Origin: Ruminococcus flavefaciens
Lineage (GTDB): Bacteria; Bacillota; Clostridia; Oscillospirales; Ruminococcaceae
Direction of reading: 5' to 3'
DNA: 21,097 nucleotides
Assembly: GCA_902792495.1 (NCBI GenBank)
Contig: CADBAC010000002.1
Location: 1-21,097 of the forward strand
The notes beneath the pieces were generated by a model that was not told the origin of the DNA, made no database searches, and saw nothing but the letters and a program-made list of their open reading frames with translations. Each line of letters begins with the position of its first letter. Positions within the stretch are counted from its first letter, which is position 1. Both the position numbers and the translations under genes were made by a program. Shown one piece after another: positions 7,819 through 15,632 of this stretch.

Positions 7819-10262
7819 TGCCCCTGATTGCGGAGATCGCCGTAAGCGGAACTGCATATTCCTTTGATATGCTGTTCAGCTATTCGGTGCCCGACAATAT
7901 CAAGGCTAAGGTCGGCTGCCGTGTGCTTGTCCCTTTCGGACGAGGCAACAAACGGCGTATCGGCGTTATCATGAAGCTTTCTCAGGATAGCGGCAAGAAG
8001 CTGAAAGCTATCGTTTCTCAGGTGGATGATGAGCCTGTTGTATCCGATGAACTGCTTCAGCTTGCCCTGTATCTGAGGGAGAATACTTACTGTACCTACT
8101 ATGACGCTGTCAGGATAATGCTTCCTCCTGCCATGAGCGTGAGAGCAAAGGAAAGGTTTACATTAGTGAAAAATTTCACAGACTTTTCTGCGCTTTCCGA
8201 TGATGCCCATGAACTGCTGGAAAAGCTGAAAGCTATCCCCGACAACAAGTCGCTGAATGAAGTGCTGGAGAATTACATCCTTGAAAACGGCAGGAGACTG
8301 CCCGATGAACTCTGCGACGCAGGGGCGATGGATTCCGATAACATCTTCAGACAGGCTGTAGGTGATGCCGCAGTAAAAATGGTGCGGCTTTCAGACAAGT
8401 ATCTCAGCGAACCCGAAAGCTTCGACCTTACACCAAAACAGAAGATAGTTGCGGATTTTTTGTCGGAGTACGGCGCTGCGGCTGTGAAAGAAGCTGCATA
8501 TATGTGCGGTGTCACTCAGGCTGTGGTCAAGCGCCTTGTCGCAGGAGGAGCTGCCGCTGAATACGACATGGAGGTTTTCCGCCATGTTGACGACGGCTCA
8601 GAAGAAAAATTCGACCCCGACGAAATAGTTCTCTCGGATGAACAGCAGTCCGCTCATGACGCTGTGCTTTCCGCTCTCTTTGACAGGAAGGCGGCAGCTT
8701 TTCTGCTGCATGGCGTTACGGGAAGCGGCAAGACTTCGGTCTTCGAGAAGCTTATATCCGATACAGTAAAAATGGGAAGGCAGGCTATACTGCTCATCCC
8801 CGAAATAGGCCTTACTCCTCAGATACTCCGCAGATTCCGCTCACTTTTCGGTGAGAGAGTTGCTGTTATCCACAGCGGACTTTCACAGGGGCAGCGTCTT
8901 GACGAGTACAAGAGGATAAAGAATGGCAGCGCCGATATAGTCATCGGCACAAGAAGTGCAGTGTTTGCACCTCTTGATAATATCGGCATCATCATAGTCG
9001 ATGAGGAAGGCGAGCGCTCTTACAAATCCGACAGCTCACCGAGATACATGACTCACGATGTCGCAAGGCAGCGCTGCGGTTACCACAAGGCTGTGCTTCT
9101 GCTGGCGTCGGCTACTCCCTCGGTGGAGAGCTACTATCTGGCGGAAAAAGGCGTGTACAGGCTTCTGGAGATGAATAAACGCTACAGCACTTCGCCTTTG
9201 CCCGAGGTAAGCATAGTCGATATGAATCTGGAGCGTGAGGCCGGCAACAAGACGGAATTCAGCCGAAAACTGGCTGAGGAGCTGAGCCGCAATCTGGCAA
9301 ACGGTGAGCAGTCCATACTTCTGCTCAATCGCCGTGGCTATCACACGGTCATAAGCTGCTGCGACTGCTATCAGCCCGTATACTGCCCGAATTGCTCCGT
9401 ACCGCTTACCTACCACAAGAAAAACGACAAGCTGATGTGCCACTACTGCGGCTACGTCAGCGAGAAAATAACGGTCTGCCCAAGCTGCGGCTCGGAAAGA
9501 CTGAGGAATATGGGGTTCGGCACTCAGAAGCTGGAGGAGGAACTTGCGGTTTATTTCCCGCAGGCGAGAGTTCTCCGCATGGACGCTGATACCACTTTTT
9601 CCCGATATTCCTACGAAAAGAACTTCGCAGACTTCCGTGACGGGAAGTACGACATAATGATAGGCACTCAGATGATCGGCAAGGGACTTGACTTCCCCGA
9701 TGTTACGCTGGTCGGAGTGCTTTCCGTCGATAAAGCCCTGTTTGCAGGAGATTTCCGGAGCTACGAGCGTACCTTCTCACTTATCACTCAGGTGGTGGGA
9801 CGAAGCGGCCGTGGCGAAAGACAGGGAAGGGCGATACTTCAGACTTTTATGCCCGAGCATTACATAATGAATCTGGCTGCGGCTCAGGACTACAAAGGCT
9901 TCTACAACGAAGAAATAGCCATCCGCCGTGCTATGATATTTCCGCCTGTCTGCGATATGGCGGTGTTCTGTTTTGCGGCAAACGATGAAGTGTCCGTTCA
10001 GAAGGGCGCAGACGCTGTGCTCCGTCTGATGAAGGAGAAACTGGACAGGATGCAGCCGAAAACTCCTATTCGTGTGCTTGGCCCAGTCAGAGCCTCATAC
10101 GGGAGAATAAACGGCAAATTCCGATACAGAATAATAATGAAATGCAAAAATAACGCCGAGATACGTGGTTTCATCAGTTCGCTTCTGACGGAAGCGGCCG
10201 ACCTGAAAGAAATGAAAGGCGTTGCCCTGTACGCTGATATGAACGGCGATGTCGGGGTATGA
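7818..10262 (+). CDS. priA: Primosomal protein N' (replication restart helicase PriA)
   Basis: The 814-residue protein has the full PriA layout. The N-terminal DNA-binding domain contains VGCRVLVPFGRGNKRRIGV. Helicase Walker A is HGVTGSGKTS (about 298-307). A motif II of DEEGERSYKSD follows at about 395, then GTRSAVFAP. The zinc-binding cysteine cluster (about 514-561) includes CPNC, CHYC and CPSC, and the C-terminal helicase lobe has IGTQMIGKGLDFPDVTLVG and QVVGRSGRG. PriA reloads the replisome at stalled forks. Motif II reads DEEG where the textbook PriA box is DEEH and other Clostridia, as I recall, have DEEQ, so that position varies. The start at 7818 is coupled to rpoZ. Length is normal. 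Confidence 0.97.
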   Translation: MPLIAEIAVSGTAYSFDMLFSYSVPDNIKAKVGCRVLVPFGRGNKRRIGVIMKLSQDSGKKLKAIVSQVDDEPVVSDELLQLALYLRENTYCTYYDAVRIMLPPAMSVRAKERFTLVKNFTDFSALSDDAHELLEKLKAIPDNKSLNEVLENYILENGRRLPDELCDAGAMDSDNIFRQAVGDAAVKMVRLSDKYLSEPESFDLTPKQKIVADFLSEYGAAAVKEAAYMCGVTQAVVKRLVAGGAAAEYDMEVFRHVDDGSEEKFDPDEIVLSDEQQSAHDAVLSALFDRKAAAFLLHGVTGSGKTSVFEKLISDTVKMGRQAILLIPEIGLTPQILRRFRSLFGERVAVIHSGLSQGQRLDEYKRIKNGSADIVIGTRSAVFAPLDNIGIIIVDEEGERSYKSDSSPRYMTHDVARQRCGYHKAVLLLASATPSVESYYLAEKGVYRLLEMNKRYSTSPLPEVSIVDMNLEREAGNKTEFSRKLAEELSRNLANGEQSILLLNRRGYHTVISCCDCYQPVYCPNCSVPLTYHKKNDKLMCHYCGYVSEKITVCPSCGSERLRNMGFGTQKLEEELAVYFPQARVLRMDADTTFSRYSYEKNFADFRDGKYDIMIGTQMIGKGLDFPDVTLVGVLSVDKALFAGDFRSYERTFSLITQVVGRSGRGERQGRAILQTFMPEHYIMNLAAAQDYKGFYNEEIAIRRAMIFPPVCDMAVFCFAANDEVSVQKGADAVLRLMKEKLDRMQPKTPIRVLGPVRASYGRINGKFRYRIIMKCKNNAEIRGFISSLLTEAADLKEMKGVALYADMNGDVGV

Positions 10263-10284
10263 TAAATATGAAAGGAAGAGCTAA

Positions 10285-10746
10285 ATGGCACTTAGAAAAA
10301 TTCTGACTGACAAAGACGAAAGCCTTCACAAGGTTTGCAAGCCCGTTGATAAATTCGACGAAAAGCTGGCTGTACTCCTTGATGATATGCATGAGACTCT
10401 CGACAAGGCTCAGGGCCTCGGACTGGCAGCTCCTCAGATCGGACTGTGCAGAAGAATATTCATCATGCATCTTGAGGAGGGCAGCTTCGAGTGCATCAAT
10501 CCCGAAGTTACACAGAAGGAAGGCAAGCAGAGAGTTCAGGAAGGCTGTCTCTCATGCCCGAATGTATGGGGATATGTTACACGTCCTATGAAATGCCATC
10601 TGAAGGCTCAGGACAGAAACGGCAACTGGTTCGAGAGAGACTTTGAAGGTCTCGGCGCTCAGTGTACCTGCCACGAAAATGACCATCTCGACGGCCATGT
10701 TTTCACAGAAATAGTCGAGGAATTCTTCGTTCCCGAGGAGGAATGA
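10285..10746 (+). CDS. def: Peptide deformylase
   Basis: This metal-dependent hydrolase removes the formyl group from the N-terminal methionine of new proteins. The 153-residue product carries all three signature motifs: GLGLAAPQIG (about 44-53), EGCLS (86-90, with C88 as a metal ligand) and HENDHLDG (130-137, H130 and H134 as ligands, E131 catalytic). The start follows AAAGGAAGAG. The fmt start lies one base after the def stop, so the enzymes that add and remove formyl groups are coexpressed, the usual bacterial arrangement. The C-terminus is acidic and short. Confidence 0.97.
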   Translation: MALRKILTDKDESLHKVCKPVDKFDEKLAVLLDDMHETLDKAQGLGLAAPQIGLCRRIFIMHLEEGSFECINPEVTQKEGKQRVQEGCLSCPNVWGYVTRPMKCHLKAQDRNGNWFERDFEGLGAQCTCHENDHLDGHVFTEIVEEFFVPEEE

Positions 10747-10747
10747 C

Positions 10748-11689
10748 ATGAAAATAGTATTTATGGGCAGCCCTGAATTTTCGGTTCCCTGCCTTAAAGT
10801 GCTGGCCGAAAGCAAGCACGAAGTAGCGGCTGTATTCACTCAGCCCGACAAGGCAAGAGGCAGACGAGGCAATCAGCTTGTGCCGACTGCGGTAAAGGCT
10901 GCGGCTTTAGAGTACGGCTATCAGGTATATCAGCCCCTTTCTCTGAGAAAAGGCGAGGATGCGGAGACCTCCATGCAGGTGCTGAGAGACATCGCTCCCG
11001 ACCTTATAGTAGTTACCGCTTACGGACAGATACTGCCGAAAGAGGTGCTTGAACTGCCGAAATACGGCTGTATCAACATTCACGCTTCACTTCTCCCCAA
11101 GTACAGAGGAGCCGCTCCCATAAACTGGGTGATCCTCAACGGCGAGACAGAAACGGGCGTGACATCAATGCAGATGGGCGAAGGCCTTGACACCGGCGAT
11201 ATGCTTATCAAAAAAGCCACAAAAATAGGCGAAAACGAGACCTATGAGGAACTCTATGCGAGACTGGCTGTCATGGGCGGCGAGGTGCTTGCGGAGACTC
11301 TCGAAGCTGTGGAAAAAGGCACTCTTTCTCCCGAAAAGCAGGACGATTCGCTTTCCTGCTATTCACCTATGATACAGAAGGAAATGAGCGCTCTGGACTT
11401 TTCAAAAACTGCCGCTGAGGTACACAATACCATCCGTGGCGTTACAGGCTTCACAATGCTTGACGGCAAGAGACTGAAGGTGTTCAGATCTGAGATTTCG
11501 GACAATATTGCTCCCGATGCAGAGAACGGCTCCATAGTCGATGAAAAGCGTTTCGCTGTGAAATGCGGCGACGGAAAAGCTGTTGTATTTACCGAAGTTC
11601 AGCCCGAAGGTAAAAAGCGCATGGCCGCTGAGGACTTCCTCAGAGGCAAAAAGCTCGTAAAGGGCGAAATACTTGGAGGAACCAAATGA
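10748..11689 (+). CDS. fmt: Methionyl-tRNA formyltransferase
   Basis: Fmt transfers a formyl group from 10-formyl-tetrahydrofolate to initiator Met-tRNA. The 313-residue protein begins MKIVFMGSPEFSVPCLKVL, contains the catalytic-site segment NIHASLLPKYRGAAPINW (residues about 114-131) and MGEGLDTGDML, and has the C-terminal tRNA-binding domain with TIRGVTGFTMLDGKRLKVF. Family length is about 310. A GAGGAG site at the end of def serves its start. Its stop overlaps the next gene by 4 bases (ATGA). Confidence 0.97.
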   Translation: MKIVFMGSPEFSVPCLKVLAESKHEVAAVFTQPDKARGRRGNQLVPTAVKAAALEYGYQVYQPLSLRKGEDAETSMQVLRDIAPDLIVVTAYGQILPKEVLELPKYGCINIHASLLPKYRGAAPINWVILNGETETGVTSMQMGEGLDTGDMLIKKATKIGENETYEELYARLAVMGGEVLAETLEAVEKGTLSPEKQDDSLSCYSPMIQKEMSALDFSKTAAEVHNTIRGVTGFTMLDGKRLKVFRSEISDNIAPDAENGSIVDEKRFAVKCGDGKAVVFTEVQPEGKKRMAAEDFLRGKKLVKGEILGGTK

Positions 11690-12375
11690 ACCCGAACTAC
11701 ACATATGTGATAACTTTCATAATAATGCTCATTCTCCCGATACTTGCGGAGATATACGTTACAGTAACTTTCAAGAAATACAACATGGTCCGCAATTCCC
11801 GTGGACTTACCTCCGACAGAGTCGCACGTATGATCCTCGACAGCAATGGACTTTTCGACACAAAGGTGGAATTCATCAGCGGCACTCTCAGCGATCACTA
11901 CGACCCGAGGGCAAATGTGGTGCGCCTTTCAAATTCCACATACGGTCAGATTTCCGTAGCGGCTATCGGTGTTGCTGCACATGAGTGCGGCCATGCCTGC
12001 CAGCACGCAGAAAGATATTTTCCGATCCGCCTGAGAACAGCTATCGTACCTGTTACAAATATCTGTTCAAGGCTGTGGTATCTGGTTTTTCTGGGAGGTG
12101 TTCTCCTCAGCAATATGACCATCGGAACCAATCTTATCTTTGTTTCTATCGTCATGTTTGCGGCAGTTGTACTGTTCCAGCTGGTCACTCTCCCCACTGA
12201 GATAAATGCAAGCAGAAGAGCAATGGCTACCCTCGAAAGAGACGGCATTCTTGAAGCCGACGAGCTTCCGAAGGCAAGAAAGGTACTGACCGCAGCAGCG
12301 CTCACATACGTTGCAGGCCTTATAGTATCTATCATGCAGCTGCTCCGACTTCTTGCTCCGTTCAGGAGAAGATGA
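11686..12375 (+). CDS. Membrane-bound neutral zinc metallopeptidase (YugP family)
   Basis: The 229-residue product has an N-terminal membrane segment (about residues 5-25), then the zinc-binding motif HECGH (99-103) within AAHECGHACQHAERY, two further hydrophobic segments (about 125-168), PTEINASRRAMATL, and a C-terminal membrane helix ending at a basic tail. This matches the YugP/COG2738 family of membrane peptidases, whose physiological substrates are not established. The glutamate in PTEINASRR is a plausible third zinc ligand. The start overlaps the fmt stop (ATGA), and the stop overlaps rsmB. Bacillus lacks a gene at this place. As I recall it is common in Clostridia, and its position suggests cotranscription rather than a defined shared role. 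Confidence 0.92.
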   Translation: MNPNYTYVITFIIMLILPILAEIYVTVTFKKYNMVRNSRGLTSDRVARMILDSNGLFDTKVEFISGTLSDHYDPRANVVRLSNSTYGQISVAAIGVAAHECGHACQHAERYFPIRLRTAIVPVTNICSRLWYLVFLGGVLLSNMTIGTNLIFVSIVMFAAVVLFQLVTLPTEINASRRAMATLERDGILEADELPKARKVLTAAALTYVAGLIVSIMQLLRLLAPFRRR

Positions 12376-13712
12376 TGGCTGATCCGAGATATACCGCTGT
12401 CAAGCTTCTGGACAAGACGTTCAGGAGCGGCAGCTACTCAAACATACAGCTTGACGCAGGGCTGAAAAACTCTGACCTTTCGCCCCAGGACAAACGGTTC
12501 TGCACGGCGCTTTACTATGGTGTCATCGAGAGGAAGATAACTCTCGATCATGTTCTGTCAGGTCTTTCTTCCCGTCCGCTGAGCAAGCTGGACAGCATAA
12601 TTATAACTATATTGCGGTGCGGTATCTACCAGATACTCTACATGGAAAACGTCCCCGACAACGCTGCTGTAAACGAGAGCGTCAAGCTTGCCAAGAAGTT
12701 CGGCAAGACCAGCGCTTCGGGCATGGTCAATGCGGTTCTCAGGAACTTTATCAGAAATGGCAAAAAGTATGATATATCAAAGAACGAAATAGAGCGTATG
12801 TCTGTGGAATACTCAATACCTGCCGAGCTGATAGAGAGCGTTGTGAATGACTACGGCATGGAGAATGCAAAAGACCTTTTTGTGGATTCTCTCGGTGAAG
12901 CTCCTACTTTCATCCGTGTCAACAATATCGGTGATGACGAAGCTGACGAGGACAGGGAATTTCTTGAAAAGTGGGGCGACAGATCATTTTTCGAGAAGTC
13001 TCCTCTCCTGCCTCATTGCTACAAGGTCAATGACAAGGTCGGTTTGTACAATCTGGAAAGCAACGATATGTTCATTATGGGTCTTTTCCATGTGCAGGAT
13101 CTGGCATCGCAGCTTTGCTGTGCAGCCGTTGCGCCAACGGAAAATGACATAGTTCTCGATATGTGCGCCGCCCCGGGAGGAAAGACTTTTACTATGGCGG
13201 AGATGATGGACGGCAAAGGACAGATATATGCTTTTGACCTCCATAAGCACCGTGTGGGATTGATAGAGGAAGGCGCAGCACGTCTTGAACTAAGTAATGT
13301 CAAAGCTGAGGCAAGGGATGCGACGAAGTATTACGATGACATCCCGAAAGCCACGAAGATACTCTGTGATGTGCCCTGTTCGGGCTACGGAGTCATCAGG
13401 AAAAAGCCTGAGATACGCTATAAGAGCATTTCGGACTTTGAGCGCCTGCCTGAGATACAGTACAAAATTGCCGAGAATGCGCTGAATTATCTGGCTGACG
13501 GCGGCGAGATGGTCTATTCCACCTGCACTGTACGCAAGGCAGAAAATGAAGATGTGGTGCAGAAACTTCTGGCAAATCATCCCGAACTCGAACTTGTGGA
13601 ACTTCCTCAGCCGCTGGGAAGCGTGTTCAGCGGAGGCATGGCGGCTATTTTTCCGCATCATTTCGGAAGTGACGGATTCTTTATAGCGAAACTCCGCAAA
13701 ATTCAGAAGTAA
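12372..13712 (+). CDS. rsmB: 16S rRNA (cytosine-967 C5)-methyltransferase
   Basis: RsmB methylates C967 of 16S rRNA with S-adenosylmethionine. The 446-residue protein has the NusB-like RNA-binding domain at the N-terminus (about residues 1-140, with AVKLLDKTF and LRCGIYQILYMENVPDNAAVNESVKLAKKFG in family order). A SAM-dependent methyltransferase domain follows, with MCAAPGGKT (from 264), DVPCSGYGVIRKKPEIRY (C336) and YSTCT (C385), the two cysteines needed for m5C chemistry. Two adjacent ATG codons (12372 and 12375) are possible starts, and AGGAG at 12364-12368 could serve either. It overlaps the stop of the peptidase gene. Confidence 0.96.
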   Translation: MMADPRYTAVKLLDKTFRSGSYSNIQLDAGLKNSDLSPQDKRFCTALYYGVIERKITLDHVLSGLSSRPLSKLDSIIITILRCGIYQILYMENVPDNAAVNESVKLAKKFGKTSASGMVNAVLRNFIRNGKKYDISKNEIERMSVEYSIPAELIESVVNDYGMENAKDLFVDSLGEAPTFIRVNNIGDDEADEDREFLEKWGDRSFFEKSPLLPHCYKVNDKVGLYNLESNDMFIMGLFHVQDLASQLCCAAVAPTENDIVLDMCAAPGGKTFTMAEMMDGKGQIYAFDLHKHRVGLIEEGAARLELSNVKAEARDATKYYDDIPKATKILCDVPCSGYGVIRKKPEIRYKSISDFERLPEIQYKIAENALNYLADGGEMVYSTCTVRKAENEDVVQKLLANHPELELVELPQPLGSVFSGGMAAIFPHHFGSDGFFIAKLRKIQK

Positions 13713-13743
13713 GCAGAAAGCAGAAAGCAGTTATCGATTCTGC
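13713..13743 (+). repeat. GCAGAAA heptamer repeat with a short hairpin
   Basis: Directly after the rsmB stop, GCAGAAA occurs twice and a half (13713-13730). The second GCAGAA (13720-13725) can pair with TTCTGC (13738-13743). The unit is 7 bp, the same period as the repeat at 13783-13815. Confidence 0.7.
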
Positions 13744-13762
13744 GCTCAAAGATTTTTGATCC

Positions 13763-13777
13763 GTCCACGGAGTGGAC
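13763..13777. repeat. Short inverted repeat GTCCAC-GGA-GTGGAC
   Basis: A perfect 6-bp stem (13763-13768 with 13772-13777) around GGA lies in the only sizeable gap inside the housekeeping run. Another small inverted repeat, TCAAA/TTTGA (13746-13750 with 13755-13759), sits just before it. No T-tract follows the stem, so a terminator is not supported. Confidence 0.55.
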
Positions 13778-13782
13778 ACCGC

Positions 13783-13815
13783 AATTCCGAATTCCGAATT
13801 ATGAATTCTGAATTA
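13783..13815. repeat. AATTCCG-type heptamer tandem repeat
   Basis: Four 7-bp units and a partial fifth follow each other: AATTCCG, AATTCCG, AATTATG, AATTCTG, AATTA. The repeat ends 20 bp before the rlmN start and just upstream of its RBS, so it lies in the 5' region of rlmN. The units have diverged, which suggests an old tract or one renewed by slippage. Confidence 0.85.
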
Positions 13816-13834
13816 AAAAGAAAGGGGTGAGCGG

Positions 13835-14893
13835 TTGGAAAAAATCGACATTCTCAGTCTCGGTCTGACTGAACTTGAAAATGTTTTAACTGAACTTGGA
13901 GAGAAAAAATTCAGGGCAAAACAGATCTTTCAGTGGCTTCATGTAAAAAGAGTCACCGATTTTGATAAAATGACTGATATATCTGTCCAATTGAGAACGG
14001 TCCTGAAAGAAAAATTTTGTATAAATGGACTATTTATAGAAAAAAAGCTTGAATCTTGTATGGATAATACTGTAAAATATCTGTATAGGCTTTCTGACGG
14101 GAACTTTGTCGAGACTGTTCTTATGGAGTACAACTACGGCCACAGCATCTGTGTCTCCACTCAGGTGGGGTGCAAAATGGGCTGCCGTTTCTGTGCCTCA
14201 GCTATTGCAGGTTATGTCAGAGACCTTGAGCCGTCCGAGATACTCATGCAGATCTATGAGACTGAAAGAGATTCGGGCGTCCGTGTTTCGGGCGTGGTGC
14301 TCATGGGCATAGGCGAGCCTCTCGATAACTATGAAAACGTTGTGAGATTCCTCAGCCTCCTCTCAGACAAGAACGGCAATAATATGAGCCTCAGACACGT
14401 ATCGCTGTCTACCTGCGGTATAGTCCCGAGGATCTATGATCTGGCAAAGCTACGGCTGGGCGTTACCCTGTGCGTATCGCTTCACTGCCCCGACAACGAG
14501 GGACGAAGCAAGATAATGCCCGTTAACAACAAGTATGACATAGACAGCCTTATCACGGCCTGCAAAGATTATATAGACGCAACAGGCCGCCGCATCACCT
14601 TTGAATATGCCGTTATCGACGGAGTCAACTCCACCGATGCCGATGCCGACAAGCTGGCTGACCTTCTCCGTGGCATCAACTGCCATGTGAACCTGATACC
14701 TGTCAACAAGGTGAAGGAGAGAAACTACAGGACAGCTCGTTCAGGCGTTGCCGATTTCGCCAAGCGGCTCGGCAAAAGAGGTATCAATGCCACTGTGAGA
14801 AGAACTCTCGGAAGCGATATCGAAGCTGCCTGCGGACAGCTGAGACGGGATGCGGCAAAAAGCAGTGAGAAGAACGGAGGTGCGGACGCTTGA
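13835..14893 (+). CDS. rlmN: Dual-specificity rRNA/tRNA adenine C2-methyltransferase (radical SAM)
   Basis: RlmN is a radical SAM enzyme that methylates C2 of A2503 in 23S rRNA, and A37 in some tRNAs in E. coli. The 352-residue protein starts MEKIDILSLGLTELENVL and has QIFQWLHVK, the cluster motif CKMGCRFC (C113, C117, C120), SGVVLMGIGEPLDNY, and the C-terminal DIEAACGQLR with the methyl-carrying C333. The start codon is TTG, 4 bp after AAGGGGTGA. No other in-frame start fits. The first 270 or so bases are visibly more AT-rich and use different codons (for example TTTTGTATAAATGGACTATT) from the rest of the gene and its neighbours. The stop overlaps the prpC start. Confidence 0.97.
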   Translation: MEKIDILSLGLTELENVLTELGEKKFRAKQIFQWLHVKRVTDFDKMTDISVQLRTVLKEKFCINGLFIEKKLESCMDNTVKYLYRLSDGNFVETVLMEYNYGHSICVSTQVGCKMGCRFCASAIAGYVRDLEPSEILMQIYETERDSGVRVSGVVLMGIGEPLDNYENVVRFLSLLSDKNGNNMSLRHVSLSTCGIVPRIYDLAKLRLGVTLCVSLHCPDNEGRSKIMPVNNKYDIDSLITACKDYIDATGRRITFEYAVIDGVNSTDADADKLADLLRGINCHVNLIPVNKVKERNYRTARSGVADFAKRLGKRGINATVRRTLGSDIEAACGQLRRDAAKSSEKNGGADA

Positions 14894-15615
14894 GATACCG
14901 TTTCGGTACGGATATCGGTCTGGCAAGAGATGAAAATCAGGACTCGGTCAGATGCGAGTATTTCGGCCACAATATACTCGCTGTCGTGTGCGACGGCATG
15001 GGCGGTGAAAGAGCAGGAAAAGAAGCAAGCTCCATCGCCGTTGAGGAATTCTTCCAGCGGTTCTCAGCAGGCTATTCCGAAAGACTGAATGATGAGGAGA
15101 TAAGGACCCTTCTCATTTCTTCTGTCTCAGCCGCTAATTCCGTTATATACACAAGGGCAAGGTTCGATTTCAAGAACTTCGGCATGGGTACTACCTGCGT
15201 CGCTGCCTTTGTCGGGAAAAACTCCGCTGTTATAGCCAATGTGGGCGACAGCAGAGCTTACCTCATCACAAATGACGGCCTCGTTCAGATAACCGAGGAC
15301 CACAACTACGCAATGGATCTCTACAAGCACGGTAAAATTACCGAGGAAGAGATCGAAACTCACCCTCAGAAGCATATGCTCGTGAAGGCTGTCGGTGTAG
15401 AAAAGACAGTCTCTGCGGATACTTTCGTATTTGACTATGAGGATAAGATCAGTCTGCTGCTCTGCTCCGACGGCCTTTCGGGCTATTGCAGCGACGATGA
15501 AATATATGACGTCATCATGCGCTCTACTTTTGATGACGTTGCAGACGAACTTATTACTTTAGCTCTCAGCAAGGGCGGCCGTGACAATATAACTGTTGCG
15601 GTAATTTCTGACTAA
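14890..15615 (+). CDS. prpC: PP2C-type Ser/Thr protein phosphatase (Stp/PrpC)
   Basis: PrpC dephosphorylates targets of the PASTA kinase encoded next to it. The 241-residue product has the PP2C metal-binding motifs in order: TDIGLARDENQDS, VCDGMGGERAG, ANVGDSRAYL, CSDGLSGY and KGGRDNITV. It is cytoplasmic, with no membrane segment. The start is TTG at 14890, overlapping the rlmN stop, with GGAGGTG 7 bp upstream. Pairing with prkC is the standard Firmicutes signalling module. Length is typical (about 240). Confidence 0.97.
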   Translation: MRYRFGTDIGLARDENQDSVRCEYFGHNILAVVCDGMGGERAGKEASSIAVEEFFQRFSAGYSERLNDEEIRTLLISSVSAANSVIYTRARFDFKNFGMGTTCVAAFVGKNSAVIANVGDSRAYLITNDGLVQITEDHNYAMDLYKHGKITEEEIETHPQKHMLVKAVGVEKTVSADTFVFDYEDKISLLLCSDGLSGYCSDDEIYDVIMRSTFDDVADELITLALSKGGRDNITVAVISD

Positions 15616-15632
15616 ACGCAGGAGGAAAGGAT

